Assembly (NCBI GenBank): GCA_031422195.1
Contig: JANOPZ010000103.1
Coordinates: 1 to 29,712 of the forward strand
Direction: 5' to 3'
From: JALOTE01 sp031422195
Lineage (GTDB): Bacteria > Pseudomonadota > Alphaproteobacteria > Rhizobiales > Rhizobiaceae
Length of the DNA stretch: 29,712 nt
Shown: positions 1 to 8,253 of the stretch, in pieces
Position numbering within the stretch: position 1 is the stretch's first letter
Layout: every line of letters starts with the position of its first letter
Notes under the pieces: generated by a model
Database searches by the model: none
Told to the model about the DNA's origin: nothing
The model's input: only the letters and a program-made list of their open reading frames with translations
Program-made: the position numbers and the translations under genes

Positions 1-921
1 GGCATATAAAGGATTGTTCTGCATAGACAAAGGCACCCCTTGCATATGCATCATTATAATCGGCAAGCCTGTTTCTGCCAGCAAACGCGCACTACCATCA
101 TCACCTAGCGCACTGACATCATTAATCATGGTTGCACCAGCCCTGATTGCTAAGGCCATGCTACTGGTATGCCGCGTATCAACCGATAACAGCCGACCGC
201 GTTTTGCGGCTATTGCGGCAATGGCCTCAATCACCGGCATAATGCGCGTTTGTTCAATTATCGGTGAAACCGGCGCAGCGCCGGGCCGTGTAGATTCGCC
301 GCCAATATCTAAAATATCTGCGCCTTCTTCGATCAGTTGAAGCGCATGAGCGATTGCGAGATCTGTTTCAACCAAAGGCCGGACGTCTGAAAAGCTATCT
401 GGCGTCACGTTCACCACACCCATAATTGCGGGCACATCGCGCAAGCGGCAAATGCCGGTACGGTCTGATTGAGCCAACAAGAATTCTACCGTTTCACCAC
501 TAACGGGGTGGATAAAACCCGGCGCGATTTCGCTCAGCGGGGCCAAAACAAATGCGCGTTGATGCATGCGCGGGTGCGGCAATGTTAGATGCGCAGTATC
601 CAGGACAAATTCATCATAGGTTATCAAATCCAAATCCAATGTGCGCGGTGCATCGCGGATGCTGCGTTCACGCTCGAAATGGGCCTCAACGCGCATGAGT
701 GCCGCCAATACTGCGTCTGGTGATAATCTGGTTGTGATGGCAATAACTTGATTGGCATACCATGGGTGGATTGAGCGCGGCACCGGTTCGGTCAACCAAA
801 GGCTGGAACGGCGCACAATATGCAAACCTTCGGCCTCAATGTAAGGTAGGGCACGGCGCAAGGTTTCACGGTGAGAGCCCTCGCGCGAGGGAAGATTGGC
901 GCCAAGTGCAATGATAATCAT
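1..921 (-). CDS. folKP: Bifunctional HPPK-DHPS fusion (folate synthesis), 3' end cut by window
   Basis: One open frame of 307 codons runs from the ATG at 921 to the window edge without a stop. Residues 1 to about 150 are 6-hydroxymethyl-dihydropterin pyrophosphokinase: an ALGANLPSREGS start and the signature PRTLDLDLITYD. From about residue 165 the frame continues as dihydropteroate synthase, with IMGVVNVTPDSFSD, DILDIGGESTRPGAAPVS, SVDTRH, INDVSALGDDG and IIMHMQG. The fused enzyme would pyrophosphorylate the pterin alcohol and join it to 4-aminobenzoate. The linker is only a few residues. In the first DHPS loop the usual Gly-Gly after SFSD is Val-Arg. The ATG overlaps the pabC stop as ATGA, so translation is probably coupled. 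I checked the frame codon by codon across the joint and found no stop. The C-terminal part of DHPS lies outside the window. Confidence 0.93.
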   Translation of the reverse strand, partial: MIIIALGANLPSREGSHRETLRRALPYIEAEGLHIVRRSSLWLTEPVPRSIHPWYANQVIAITTRLSPDAVLAALMRVEAHFERERSIRDAPRTLDLDLITYDEFVLDTAHLTLPHPRMHQRAFVLAPLSEIAPGFIHPVSGETVEFLLAQSDRTGICRLRDVPAIMGVVNVTPDSFSDVRPLVETDLAIAHALQLIEEGADILDIGGESTRPGAAPVSPIIEQTRIMPVIEAIAAIAAKRGRLLSVDTRHTSSMALAIRAGATMINDVSALGDDGSARLLAETGLPIIMMHMQGVPLSMQNNPLYA

Positions 922-1760
922 TGGGTTTTCCCGCTGTTGCCGGATGTGGTTTTTGAGGGGAAATTGACAGGGAAATTTGCTTCCACTCGCTTTAATAAAT
1001 GTGAAACTACAGTGCTATGCACGGCGTGATTTTCAAATTTATAGTCACCAAGCCGGATTACCGGACGCGCAAGACGGATTGAATTTGTTATCATCATTGC
1101 ATCGGCTGCCATCGCCCGTTTAAGCGTGAGCGTTTGCTCAATCACGGTTAGGCCAAGCGGCGGATTTTCGAAGAGTGCCGCACGGATGATACCGTCCAAT
1201 ACGCCATCTTCTAAAGGGGGCGTGAGCAAATTATTGCCTTCAAGTATGAAAACATTGCCAATGGTGCTGCATGTTAGCGCCCCTTTGGTGTTGAGAAAAA
1301 GCGCATCATCTGCGCCCGCCATCCGGGCTTCACGCGCTGCCAGAATGTGATCAAGGTAGCCAAGCGATTTAATGCACGACAACGGAGAGGTTTCATTGCG
1401 GGCAAAACTATTGACGATCATTGTGACCGGCGCGCCAATCAAAGCGCGGTCAAGTTGTGACACCAAGCAATTTATTGTCGGAGTGCCAACGCTATCGGGC
1501 CAAAGACCACGGGCTGCAACGCCGCGCGTTACTGTGGTGCGAAGAACACCGTCTTGTCCATTAAAATCCCTAACGGATTTCTCTATCGCTGTCCCGATCA
1601 CAGCCGGATCTACTACGATGCCAATGCTGTTAGCATGGCGCACCAATCGCGCTATGTGGGCATTCAAAAACTTCGGTATTCCATCATGAACGGCGAGCGT
1701 ATCAAACACGCCGTCGCCGAGCAGAAAGCCGCGATCTTCTGCTGAAACCGTTGCACTCAT
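918..1760 (-). CDS. pabC: Aminodeoxychorismate lyase, class IV aminotransferase fold
   Basis: The 280-residue protein has the fold-type IV PLP enzyme pattern. It has RGFLLGDGVFDTLAVHDG near the N-terminus, the Schiff-base lysine at about 131 in SCIKSLGYLDHILAAREA, and the GALTCSTIGNVFI and LTPPLEDGVLDGIIR cofactor-phosphate regions. PabC releases pyruvate from 4-amino-4-deoxychorismate to give 4-aminobenzoate. Branched-chain aminotransferase and D-amino acid aminotransferase share the fold. The call rests on its place between pabA and the folKP fusion, with 4-nt ATGA overlaps on both sides. The C-terminal 20 residues are polar and low in complexity. The length is close to the family norm. Confidence 0.88.
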   Translation of the reverse strand: MSATVSAEDRGFLLGDGVFDTLAVHDGIPKFLNAHIARLVRHANSIGIVVDPAVIGTAIEKSVRDFNGQDGVLRTTVTRGVAARGLWPDSVGTPTINCLVSQLDRALIGAPVTMIVNSFARNETSPLSCIKSLGYLDHILAAREARMAGADDALFLNTKGALTCSTIGNVFILEGNNLLTPPLEDGVLDGIIRAALFENPPLGLTVIEQTLTLKRAMAADAMMITNSIRLARPVIRLGDYKFENHAVHSTVVSHLLKRVEANFPVNFPSKTTSGNSGKTQ

Positions 1761-2323
1761 TTTGCCAGCTCTAGGAAATTGCGAATGATAGCCATGCCAT
1801 GCTCTGTCAAAATAGATTCCGGGTGAAATTGCACCCCAAAAGTCAAATGCGAACGGTGTTGCATGGCCATGATTTCACCTTCAGCACTCCACCCGGTACC
1901 TTGCAGGCTAATCGGTAAGGGCTGCTCCACAATCAAAGAATGATAGCGCCCTATAGCAAATTGACCGGGCAAATTTTCAAAAAGCATATTGTTATCATGT
2001 CTGAAATTTGACGCCCGCCCGTGCATCGGCCGAAGAGCCCGGCCAACATTTGCGCCAAAAGCCGCGCCAATACATTGGTGTCCAAGGCAAACGCCAAAAA
2101 TAGGGAGTTGTCCCGAAAAGCGCTTTACGGTTGCCACTGAAATGCCAGCTTCTTGCGGACCGCATGGCCCCGGTGAAATGATAATCGCGGCCGGGTTCAA
2201 GCGTTCAATATCGTCGAGATTAATCTGGTCTGAACGTTTGATCGTAACCGCCTTTCCACAAAGGCGCACATAGCGTGCCAAATTGTGAACAAAGGAATCC
2301 TTATTGTCTAAAAACAGGATCAT
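1757..2323 (-). CDS. pabA: Glutamine amidotransferase subunit of aminodeoxychorismate synthase
   Basis: This 188-residue class I glutamine amidotransferase supplies ammonia to PabB. The nucleophile is Cys79 in GVCLGHQ, and the His167/Glu169 pair lies in VQFHPESIL. The oxyanion strand reads IIISPGPCGPQEAG, and the N-terminus MILFLDNKDSFVHNLARY is typical of TrpG/PabA proteins. Sequence alone separates PabA from TrpG poorly. The assignment comes from direct overlap with pabB upstream and pabC downstream. Some organisms share one subunit between folate and tryptophan synthesis, and this cannot be excluded here. The start ATG shares four bases with the pabB stop. Confidence 0.9.
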   Translation of the reverse strand: MILFLDNKDSFVHNLARYVRLCGKAVTIKRSDQINLDDIERLNPAAIIISPGPCGPQEAGISVATVKRFSGQLPIFGVCLGHQCIGAAFGANVGRALRPMHGRASNFRHDNNMLFENLPGQFAIGRYHSLIVEQPLPISLQGTGWSAEGEIMAMQHRSHLTFGVQFHPESILTEHGMAIIRNFLELAK

Positions 2324-3702
2324 GTGCCACCACCCTTCAGCAGTGTTTCGGGTGGCGTTTCTTCAGGCTGGATGACGATACCGCTGCCAAGCGCGCTCAT
2401 AACGGCCTCGGCTTTCAGCAACGTCTCATCATATTCCGCCTGCGGATTTGACAATAGTGTAATACCGCCGCCTGCATTTAACTCCATTTGGCGGCCACGG
2501 CCCACCAGCGTGCGGATCGCGATATTCAAATCCATTGCGCCATCAAACCCGATCCAGCCGATTGCTCCGCAATAAACCCCGCGCGGTTTTTTCTCATATT
2601 TGGCAATGATTTCCATGGCTTTGAGTTTGGGTGCACCGGTAATTGAACCACCGGGAAACGCTGCCGAAAGCAAATCCAGCGCGTCATATTCATCGCTGAG
2701 CTGGGCTGAAACAACAGACACCAGATGATGCAAGCGCTCATAGCTTTCAACCGCGCACAATTGATCCACTGTAACGCTTTCCGGCAAGGCAACACGCGAC
2801 AAATCATTGCGCAACAGGTCAACAATCATGGTGTTTTCAGCGCGGTCTTTCTCACTTGCTTTAAGCTTTTGCGCTTGCTGCACATCCAGCGCGGGGTCGT
2901 TGTGACGGCGGATCGTGCCTTTGATCGGGCGCGTTTCAATATGGCGTCCATCAAGCCGCAAAAACCGCTCGGGCGAGGTGGACGCAATGAACGCATTTCC
3001 ATCAACCAGCAGCGCTGAAAATGGTGCCGGATTGGCGGCGCGCAAAGCCAAATAAGTGGCAATTGCATTTGGCTCACACAGGCTTTGGCCGGTGAATTGA
3101 TGTGCTAAATTGGCCTGAAAAATGTCACCATTGCCAATAGCCTCAACGACCGCGGCAACTTCATTTTCATAAGCTTTCCGCGTGCGGCTGTCTTGCCATT
3201 GGCTCACGATGGCGGCGTGGCCAGCTCGGGGTTTTTCAGCCGGCATAACAAAACTGTTCTGCGCCTTGCCGGCCACAAAAAGCCGCTGCTCCACCAAATC
3301 GAAAGCCAGCACGCAATCGTAAAAAGCAAGGTCAACTTGCGGAGCGCCCCGTACAATGGGCACTGCATCAAAAAGACTGGCCGCCTCATAATGAATGACG
3401 CCAATGGCACCGCCTTGAAACGGTGGGCCGAAGGGGTTGGGCAGAACAAAATACTCTTTAAGCAGTTTCCGTAAGCACGCAATTGCAGAGCCATTCAACG
3501 TTTGGTTGTTCCAGCTCGCGATGTTATTGCAAACCTCAAACACGCCGAACGGATTTGCCGCCAGATAAGACCAACGCCCAACATCTTTTTGAACAACGGC
3601 GCTGTCGAGAAATGCCAGCCTATTACCCGTTGAAAGCAAACGGGCGGCTTCCAAGGGTTCAATCCAAGGTAATTCTCGGTAAGGCGGGTGGCTCATCAAC
3701 AT
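2320..3702 (-). CDS. pabB: Aminodeoxychorismate synthase component I
   Basis: This 460-residue chorismate-binding enzyme aminates chorismate to 4-amino-4-deoxychorismate with ammonia from PabA. The lysine in ETRPIKGT (Lys261) is diagnostic: PabB proteins form an adduct with chorismate through it, whereas anthranilate synthase TrpE has alanine there. Other family blocks are ASEKDRAENTMIVDLLRNDL (about 282-301), FPGGSITGAPKLKAMEII (about 349-366) and YCGAIGWIGFDGAMDLNIAI. It is the first gene of the folate operon. Two in-frame starts lie close together (3702 and 3696) and no strong ribosome binding site is visible, so the exact start is uncertain by two residues. Confidence 0.92.
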   Translation of the reverse strand: MLMSHPPYRELPWIEPLEAARLLSTGNRLAFLDSAVVQKDVGRWSYLAANPFGVFEVCNNIASWNNQTLNGSAIACLRKLLKEYFVLPNPFGPPFQGGAIGVIHYEAASLFDAVPIVRGAPQVDLAFYDCVLAFDLVEQRLFVAGKAQNSFVMPAEKPRAGHAAIVSQWQDSRTRKAYENEVAAVVEAIGNGDIFQANLAHQFTGQSLCEPNAIATYLALRAANPAPFSALLVDGNAFIASTSPERFLRLDGRHIETRPIKGTIRRHNDPALDVQQAQKLKASEKDRAENTMIVDLLRNDLSRVALPESVTVDQLCAVESYERLHHLVSVVSAQLSDEYDALDLLSAAFPGGSITGAPKLKAMEIIAKYEKKPRGVYCGAIGWIGFDGAMDLNIAIRTLVGRGRQMELNAGGGITLLSNPQAEYDETLLKAEAVMSALGSGIVIQPEETPPETLLKGGGT

Positions 3703-3744
3703 CGCACGGCGTTTAGCAGTTCACGCTAACTTCACCAGTCCTAT

Positions 3745-3758
3745 CATGCCGCAGCATG
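3745..3758. other. Short hairpin in the btaB-pabB gap
   Basis: The 154-nt gap 3703-3856 separates two minus-strand operons. It holds one small inverted repeat, CATGC-cgca-GCATG, with no T-run beside it, so it is a weak terminator candidate at best. The gap must also carry the pabB promoter unless the operons are co-transcribed. I could not pick out a convincing -35/-10 pair. Confidence 0.3.
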
Positions 3759-3856
3759 CCACCTCAACAAAACGGATTTGCCGCCACTAAATTCCTATGT
3801 GAAATTACCCACTTTTCCAAATTGCAATATCAATCAAATCAACACAACCACCCACA

Positions 3857-4567
3857 TCATACAACCGGGCGGGTTAAGACGCCATATTGAGCATAGTCAC
3901 GGTATAGCGCCTCAAACTTAAAATCGTAACCCAAGTCATTGGCCACAATCTGCATCTGTTCTTTAAGATCGGCACGCGGCGTTACGTGAAAGTGGGCCAG
4001 CCAGTTGGAAAGCATATTGGCAAACCAATTGGGCAACCGTTTTTGGTGGCCAAAGTCTACAATATGCAGTTCACCTGAGGGGCGCAATTGGCGGGCCGTC
4101 GTCAAAAGCGCCGCTTTCCAATCAGGAATCATCGACAAACTGTAAGATAAAACAATTCGGTCGAAGCCACTTGTAACTGAACCTGCAGCCAAAGAGCTAC
4201 CGGCGCGCAGTCTTTCTGTTTCATTGCTTGGTTCTGCAAAAACGTAATCTGCATCAAAATCACAGGCATCAGCCACCCCCAGCCGGGCCCGCCCGCCAAG
4301 TTTTGAAGCTGCCGTTCGCAACATTTGCTTAGAAATATCAAGCCCAAACAATTTGCAAGTGGGATAGGATTTTGCGATTTTCACTAGATTGCGCCCTGTT
4401 CCGCAGGCCACTTCTAATACAAAACCATTAGCCGGAGGCTGGAGGTTAGCGATCAAGTGATCTCTGCCGAGCAAGTAATAACGCCGTGTAATATCGTAGA
4501 TCAGCCTTTGGTAAACATAGGTCTTATCCATCAAGGCCGCATGTGCCGGTTCGCTCATCATTTTCAT
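3857..4567 (-). CDS. btaB: Betaine lipid N-methyltransferase BtaB
   Basis: This 236-residue class I SAM-dependent methyltransferase has motif I at about residues 50-60 (VLEVACGTGRN), the acidic end of strand 2 in LFGLDIS, and a motif IV region RIVLSYSLSMIPDW. BtaB trimethylates diacylglyceryl-homoserine, made by BtaA, to the betaine lipid DGTS. The identity rests mainly on the neighbour: its ATG shares one base with the btaA stop (TAATG). Between strand 4 and the RIVLSYS strand there is a polar stretch of roughly 20 residues (about 117-137) that looks like an insertion relative to a minimal methyltransferase domain. The ATG at 4567 is followed by two more methionines, so the start could be 6-9 nt downstream. 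Confidence 0.87.
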   Translation of the reverse strand: MKMMSEPAHAALMDKTYVYQRLIYDITRRYYLLGRDHLIANLQPPANGFVLEVACGTGRNLVKIAKSYPTCKLFGLDISKQMLRTAASKLGGRARLGVADACDFDADYVFAEPSNETERLRAGSSLAAGSVTSGFDRIVLSYSLSMIPDWKAALLTTARQLRPSGELHIVDFGHQKRLPNWFANMLSNWLAHFHVTPRADLKEQMQIVANDLGYDFKFEALYRDYAQYGVLTRPVV

Positions 4568-5793
4568 TAATGGCCTTCAAAGCGATAAAGATGGAAACCG
4601 CCATAAATTGCAGAGCGGTCACGCTTAAACAATGCTTGCGATGCTTCACGTTGATAAGACCAGCGCCCGAGGATGGATGGCGCAACGCGGTTTGGCAAAA
4701 TATCGTCAGCGCCACCGGTGCGGAAAATCACTCTTGCGCCTGGCCGTGCGCACCGCGTGATCTGGGTCCACAAAGCATTAAGCTGCGCATCAGTCATCCA
4801 ATCTTGCGCGTCGAGCAATGTAAAGGCATCCAATGTTTCAGCCGGGAACTCTAATAACAAATCCGTCATGGAACGGTTCAATACTTTGAGATTGGCCGAG
4901 CCTTTGGCCACGACTTCAAAATTCTGGCTTTCAAGATAAGGCGGCAGGGCCGGCGATGATACAGGCTGGTAACCACGGTGAAATGCTTGCCATGCAAAAT
5001 AGTTATCGCGGATTGGAAAGTCACACACCAGTTTGCGAATACGTTCTTTGAGCACCGGCAAAATATCGCCGCCGCCGTCTGCTGCAAGCTTATCATATTG
5101 TGCAGGAGGTATGCCGAGCCCAAACAGCGACACGCGGCGGCGCGCTAACCAGCCCACTGCGCGCGAATCTAAAAGCGGGGTCAGCTGCGTTTCATAAAAC
5201 CGGGTTTGTTCCTCGATCGATTGAGCATTCAACAGCGGCGCATAATTTAATCTCGCCAACCGCGATGCGGCGTGCGTGGCCCCGATAAACCTGCCAAGCA
5301 GGCCGTAACTATAAAAGCCACGTGCAAACATTGAAATGCGGCGGCGGCCGAGTTGACGGGTTTCCCAATAGGCACGCGTTTCTAAGTCAAGCTTAGGGGC
5401 CAGAACCTTATCATATACCGAAATGTTACTTGCCCGGTTTGCATGGCCGAAAAAGTCAAAAAATTGGGTTTGCGATAAATGTTGTGCAGCGGTCAATTTC
5501 AGGCGGCCCAATGCAATATGCGCCGGTGATAAATCGACTGCAGTTACTGATCCTGGTTTGGCAACCAAATAAGACATCGCGTTACAACTGCCAGAGGCGA
5601 TGCAAAACACATGCTCGCCGGGCAAGATGTTTAAGGCAGCCATGTCCACCACCGGGTCCTCCCAAATTTGCGGGTAAACCAATCCTTCAAACAAGCGCGA
5701 AAACAGGCGCTCTAGTAAACCCGTCGCTTTCAAAATGCTATTTTGGTGAACGGCATCGCCGAGCTGGCCCGCAATGTTCGGAGTGTGTGACAT
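4567..5793 (-). CDS. btaA: SAM:diacylglycerol 3-amino-3-carboxypropyltransferase BtaA
   Basis: The 408-residue protein matches the BtaA (DUF3419) family. The N-terminal region has FEGLVYPQIWEDPVVDMAAL, followed by the SAM-binding segment HVFCIASGSCNAMSYL (about 61-76) and TAVDLSPAHIALGRLKL. The C-terminal half ends with ARPGARVIFRTGGADDILP and YGGFHLYRFEGH. BtaA transfers the aminocarboxypropyl group of SAM to diacylglycerol, the first step of phosphorus-free betaine lipid synthesis at the membrane. It starts five bases after the stop of the phospholipase gene and overlaps btaB by one base, so the three genes form one transcription unit. Length and motifs look intact. Confidence 0.92.
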   Translation of the reverse strand: MSHTPNIAGQLGDAVHQNSILKATGLLERLFSRLFEGLVYPQIWEDPVVDMAALNILPGEHVFCIASGSCNAMSYLVAKPGSVTAVDLSPAHIALGRLKLTAAQHLSQTQFFDFFGHANRASNISVYDKVLAPKLDLETRAYWETRQLGRRRISMFARGFYSYGLLGRFIGATHAASRLARLNYAPLLNAQSIEEQTRFYETQLTPLLDSRAVGWLARRRVSLFGLGIPPAQYDKLAADGGGDILPVLKERIRKLVCDFPIRDNYFAWQAFHRGYQPVSSPALPPYLESQNFEVVAKGSANLKVLNRSMTDLLLEFPAETLDAFTLLDAQDWMTDAQLNALWTQITRCARPGARVIFRTGGADDILPNRVAPSILGRWSYQREASQALFKRDRSAIYGGFHLYRFEGH

Positions 5794-5798
5794 AGGGC

Positions 5799-6611
5799 TT
5801 AAGCAACTTTCTGGTTAATCAATTCTGATTCAAGGCTGCATTGGCCAGCAGTGTTTGAATGTCGATCGCTGCGTAAACGGGTCTCTGCGATCCAGTCGAC
5901 CAATATTAATGAGCCATCCATCGCTTCAACGACGGCGGTGCAACTTTCCACCCAGTCGCCGGTGTTAACGTAATCAAGACCGTCAATCTTGCGAATACAG
6001 GCACTGTGGATATGGCCACAAACAATGCCGTCAAAGTTTTTACGCCGCGCTTCGCTGGTTAACACACGCTCATATTCACTGATAAAGTTGACAGCCTGCT
6101 TGACTTGTTGTTTGGCCCAATTTGCCAATGACCAGTATTGCCCGCCCCAGAGCTTTTTAATCCGGTTAAGCCAAATGGTCAGCCAGCGGGCCAGCTCATA
6201 GGCTCGATCACCAACATGAGCCAACCATCTTGCATTCACAACAATTGAATCAAATTGATCGCCATGCGTTATGAAAAACCGGCGTCCATCGGCGGTGACA
6301 TGTGTTGCTGTGTTGACAACTTCGACACCACTAAAATGGGTGCCCAAATAACCGCGCAATGCTTCATCATGATTGCCGGGAATGTAATAAATCCGTGCGC
6401 CTTCGCGAGCTCTTGTCAGCAAAGCTTGCACAACATCATCATGGCTTTTTGGCCAAAACCAGCTTCGTTTAAGCCGCCAAGCATCAATGATATCGCCCAC
6501 AAGATAAATCGTATCGGCGCGGTTTTGTTCCAGAAAATCTAACAACATTTCGGCCTGGCAGCCGGGCGAGCCAAGATGCACATCTGATAAGAACAGTGTC
6601 CGGTGCTGCAT
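5799..6611 (-). CDS. plcP: Metallophosphoesterase, PlcP-type phospholipase C for lipid remodelling
   Basis: The 270-residue calcineurin-like phosphoesterase has all metal-ligand motifs: LSDVHLGS (8-15), LVGDIIDAW (38-45), PGNHDEAL (78-85), ITHGDQFD (115-122) and CGHIHSA (198-204). The family also contains LpxH/LpxI-like UDP-diacylglucosamine hydrolases. The PlcP call comes from the operon: PlcP proteins of rhizobia and marine bacteria cleave phosphate head groups from phospholipids under phosphate starvation and leave the diacylglycerol that BtaA uses. The gene leads the operon and its stop is five bases before btaA. A weak GGCGG ribosome site precedes the ATG at 6611. An lpxH-like role is the main alternative. 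Confidence 0.85.
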   Translation of the reverse strand: MQHRTLFLSDVHLGSPGCQAEMLLDFLEQNRADTIYLVGDIIDAWRLKRSWFWPKSHDDVVQALLTRAREGARIYYIPGNHDEALRGYLGTHFSGVEVVNTATHVTADGRRFFITHGDQFDSIVVNARWLAHVGDRAYELARWLTIWLNRIKKLWGGQYWSLANWAKQQVKQAVNFISEYERVLTSEARRKNFDGIVCGHIHSACIRKIDGLDYVNTGDWVESCTAVVEAMDGSLILVDWIAETRLRSDRHSNTAGQCSLESELINQKVA

Positions 6612-7242
6612 CTACTTGTCCGCCTACAATCACTTCATGATCAAGTATCGCAAATATATTTCTGTTATGTGACGCTTTGGCGCGGAAATAAACTTGGCCA
6701 CATTGCCTATAGAAATCTTCGGTACAGTCAGAGACGTTCATCTGCTGTCGTTTTTTGGTGCAAATTTGAGGTGTTTTGTTGACGCTTTGGGTTTAACGGG
6801 AGTAACCGCTTCACCATTTAGAAATGATCCGAACCGGCTTTACCGCAGAACTATGCGTTTGTGTTGAATTGCCAACACGCGCTGGCAGACAATTTTAACA
6901 TCATTGCCTTTGAATGAGCGGTGTAACGCACCCAATTTTGCAATTGCGAAATGTCCGTTTCCGGGCATCACTTATGCCTGCTTGATCGTCTGAAGTTAAG
7001 CACAAAGCGGATGTTGAGCCGGGCGTAAGTGGTGCCCGCAAGCAAACATTGTGTTGATTAAGCAAGACACTTCAAGCGGAACTGGGCTTTACCGTGGCAA
7101 CGGTGCGGAGTGATTTCTATCTTAGAACCCGATTATTGTCAGGCGTGATCACCCTTTATTTTTGAGTGCATTAAAATTCTATTTACCATCTGTTCAAAAT
7201 AGAAAAAGCAGGATTAGTTGGGGCAGAAACAGGAGAATACAC
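6612..7242. other. Divergent intergenic region, plcP / BMP importer
   Basis: These 631 bases hold no convincing gene. They contain one copy of the dispersed repeat (6868-7047) and the promoters of two divergent operons. On the importer side there are two small palindromes, ACCGT-ggca-ACGGT at 7091-7104 and GTGATCAC at 7145-7152. The second lies between a TTGTCA (7136-7141) and an AT-rich TTTATT (7156-7161), a possible -35/-10 pair with a short spacer. On the plcP side I found no full pair of Pho-box half sites. Confidence 0.5.
6868..7047. repeat. Dispersed intergenic repeat, copy A (diverged)
   Basis: This is the most diverged of three related segments (others at 13188-13369 and 17572-17744). 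Shared blocks, in order, are ATTGCC, a TTTGAA near the middle, ACGCACCCA (exact in copy C), GCAATT-CGAAATGTC (with copy B), a CGGGCAT, and CCTGCTT-ATCGTCTGA. Where copies B and C carry a GGGGGCCGG element, this copy has a different inverted repeat, CGGGC-gtaagtggt-GCCCG (about 7020-7038). Confidence 0.6.
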
Positions 7243-8253
7243 ATGGGTGCTCTTAACTTCTCGATTTCACGCCGCAATTTGATGCTTGCTACCAGCTCGT
7301 TGGCGCTCGCATCGGCAATGCCAAAAGCGCTGATGGCAGCAGATCCAATCAAAATGGCAGGTATTTACACCGTGCCCGTCGAGCAACAATGGGTCAGCCG
7401 TATCCACATAGCCGCTGAAGCTGCAAAGGCCGCTGGCCAAGTTGATTACACCTATGCCGAAAATGTTGCCAACACCGACTATCCGCGCGTTATGCGGGAG
7501 TATGCGGAATCTGGCGTTAAATTTATTGTGGGTGAAATCTTTGGCGCGGAGGCCGAAGCCCGCGAAGTTGTCGCCGACTATCCAGATGTATCATTCTTAC
7601 TCGGCTCTTCGCTTGCGCCGGATAATAAGCTGCCGAATTTAGCAGTTTTTGACAATTTTATTCAGGACGCGGCCTATCTGTCCGGCATCATTGCCGGGTC
7701 AATGACCAAGGGCAATATCGGCATGGTCGGCGGCTTTCCTATCCCGGAAGTCAACCGTTTGATGAACGCTTTCATGGCCGGCGCAAAGGAAATGAACAAG
7801 GACATCAAATTCCAAGTTGCCTTTATTGGCTCCTGGTTTGATCCGCCAAAGGCCAAGGAAACCGCCTTCGCCATGATCGATAGCGGCGCGGACCTGATGT
7901 ATGCCGAACGCTTCGGCGTTTCGGATGCTGCAAAAGAAAGAAAAGTCTTGGCTATCGGCAATGTCATCGATACCCAGAAAGATTATCCGGAAACCGTCGT
8001 CGCTTCTGCGTTGTGGCATTTTGAGCCCACTTTGCAAAAGGCGATAGCCAATATTGCCGCCGGTTCATTCTCGGCAGCAGATTACGGCGTTTACTCCTTC
8101 CTGAAAGAAGGCGGATGCTCGCTGGCTGCGCTCGGCACGTTTGAAGGAAAAGTTCCAGAAATGGCAACCAAACTGGTGGCCGAAAGAATTGCCGCGATCA
8201 TGGGCGGTACTTTCACGGTGGAAATTAACGATGCTGAACCCAAATCGTTGTGA
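7243..8253 (+). CDS. BMP-family ABC importer substrate-binding protein, Tat-exported
   Basis: The 336-residue periplasmic protein belongs to the BMP (basic membrane protein / Med) family, whose members bind nucleosides or nucleobases. I chose the ATG at 7243 because AGGAG (7231-7235) sits 7 bases before it and because it puts a twin-arginine signal at the very N-terminus: SISRRNLMLATSSLALASAMPKALMA, with likely cleavage after ALMA. An upstream TTG start at 7162 would bury that signal. There is no lipobox cysteine, so the protein should be soluble. Family blocks include MAGIYTVPVEQQWVSRI, DNFIQDAAYLSGIIAGSMTK and GNIGMVGGFPIPEVNR. It overlaps the ATPase gene by four bases and opens a five-gene operon ending in a deaminase. 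Confidence 0.92.
   Translation: MGALNFSISRRNLMLATSSLALASAMPKALMAADPIKMAGIYTVPVEQQWVSRIHIAAEAAKAAGQVDYTYAENVANTDYPRVMREYAESGVKFIVGEIFGAEAEAREVVADYPDVSFLLGSSLAPDNKLPNLAVFDNFIQDAAYLSGIIAGSMTKGNIGMVGGFPIPEVNRLMNAFMAGAKEMNKDIKFQVAFIGSWFDPPKAKETAFAMIDSGADLMYAERFGVSDAAKERKVLAIGNVIDTQKDYPETVVASALWHFEPTLQKAIANIAAGSFSAADYGVYSFLKEGGCSLAALGTFEGKVPEMATKLVAERIAAIMGGTFTVEINDAEPKSL

Noticed and set aside
14..340. Plus-strand frame of 108 codons at the left edge
   Set aside because: It is the antisense of the DHPS domain, which has clear motifs in the minus-strand frame.
6640..6700. Possible Pho box upstream of plcP
   Set aside because: Only one partial half-site (GTCACATAACAG on the minus strand) is visible; a second in-phase half-site is missing.
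6669..6795. Direct repeat GACGCTTTGG at about 6671 and 6781
   Set aside because: Ten bases, 110 bp apart, and not part of any larger structure; chance is likely in a 30-kb window.
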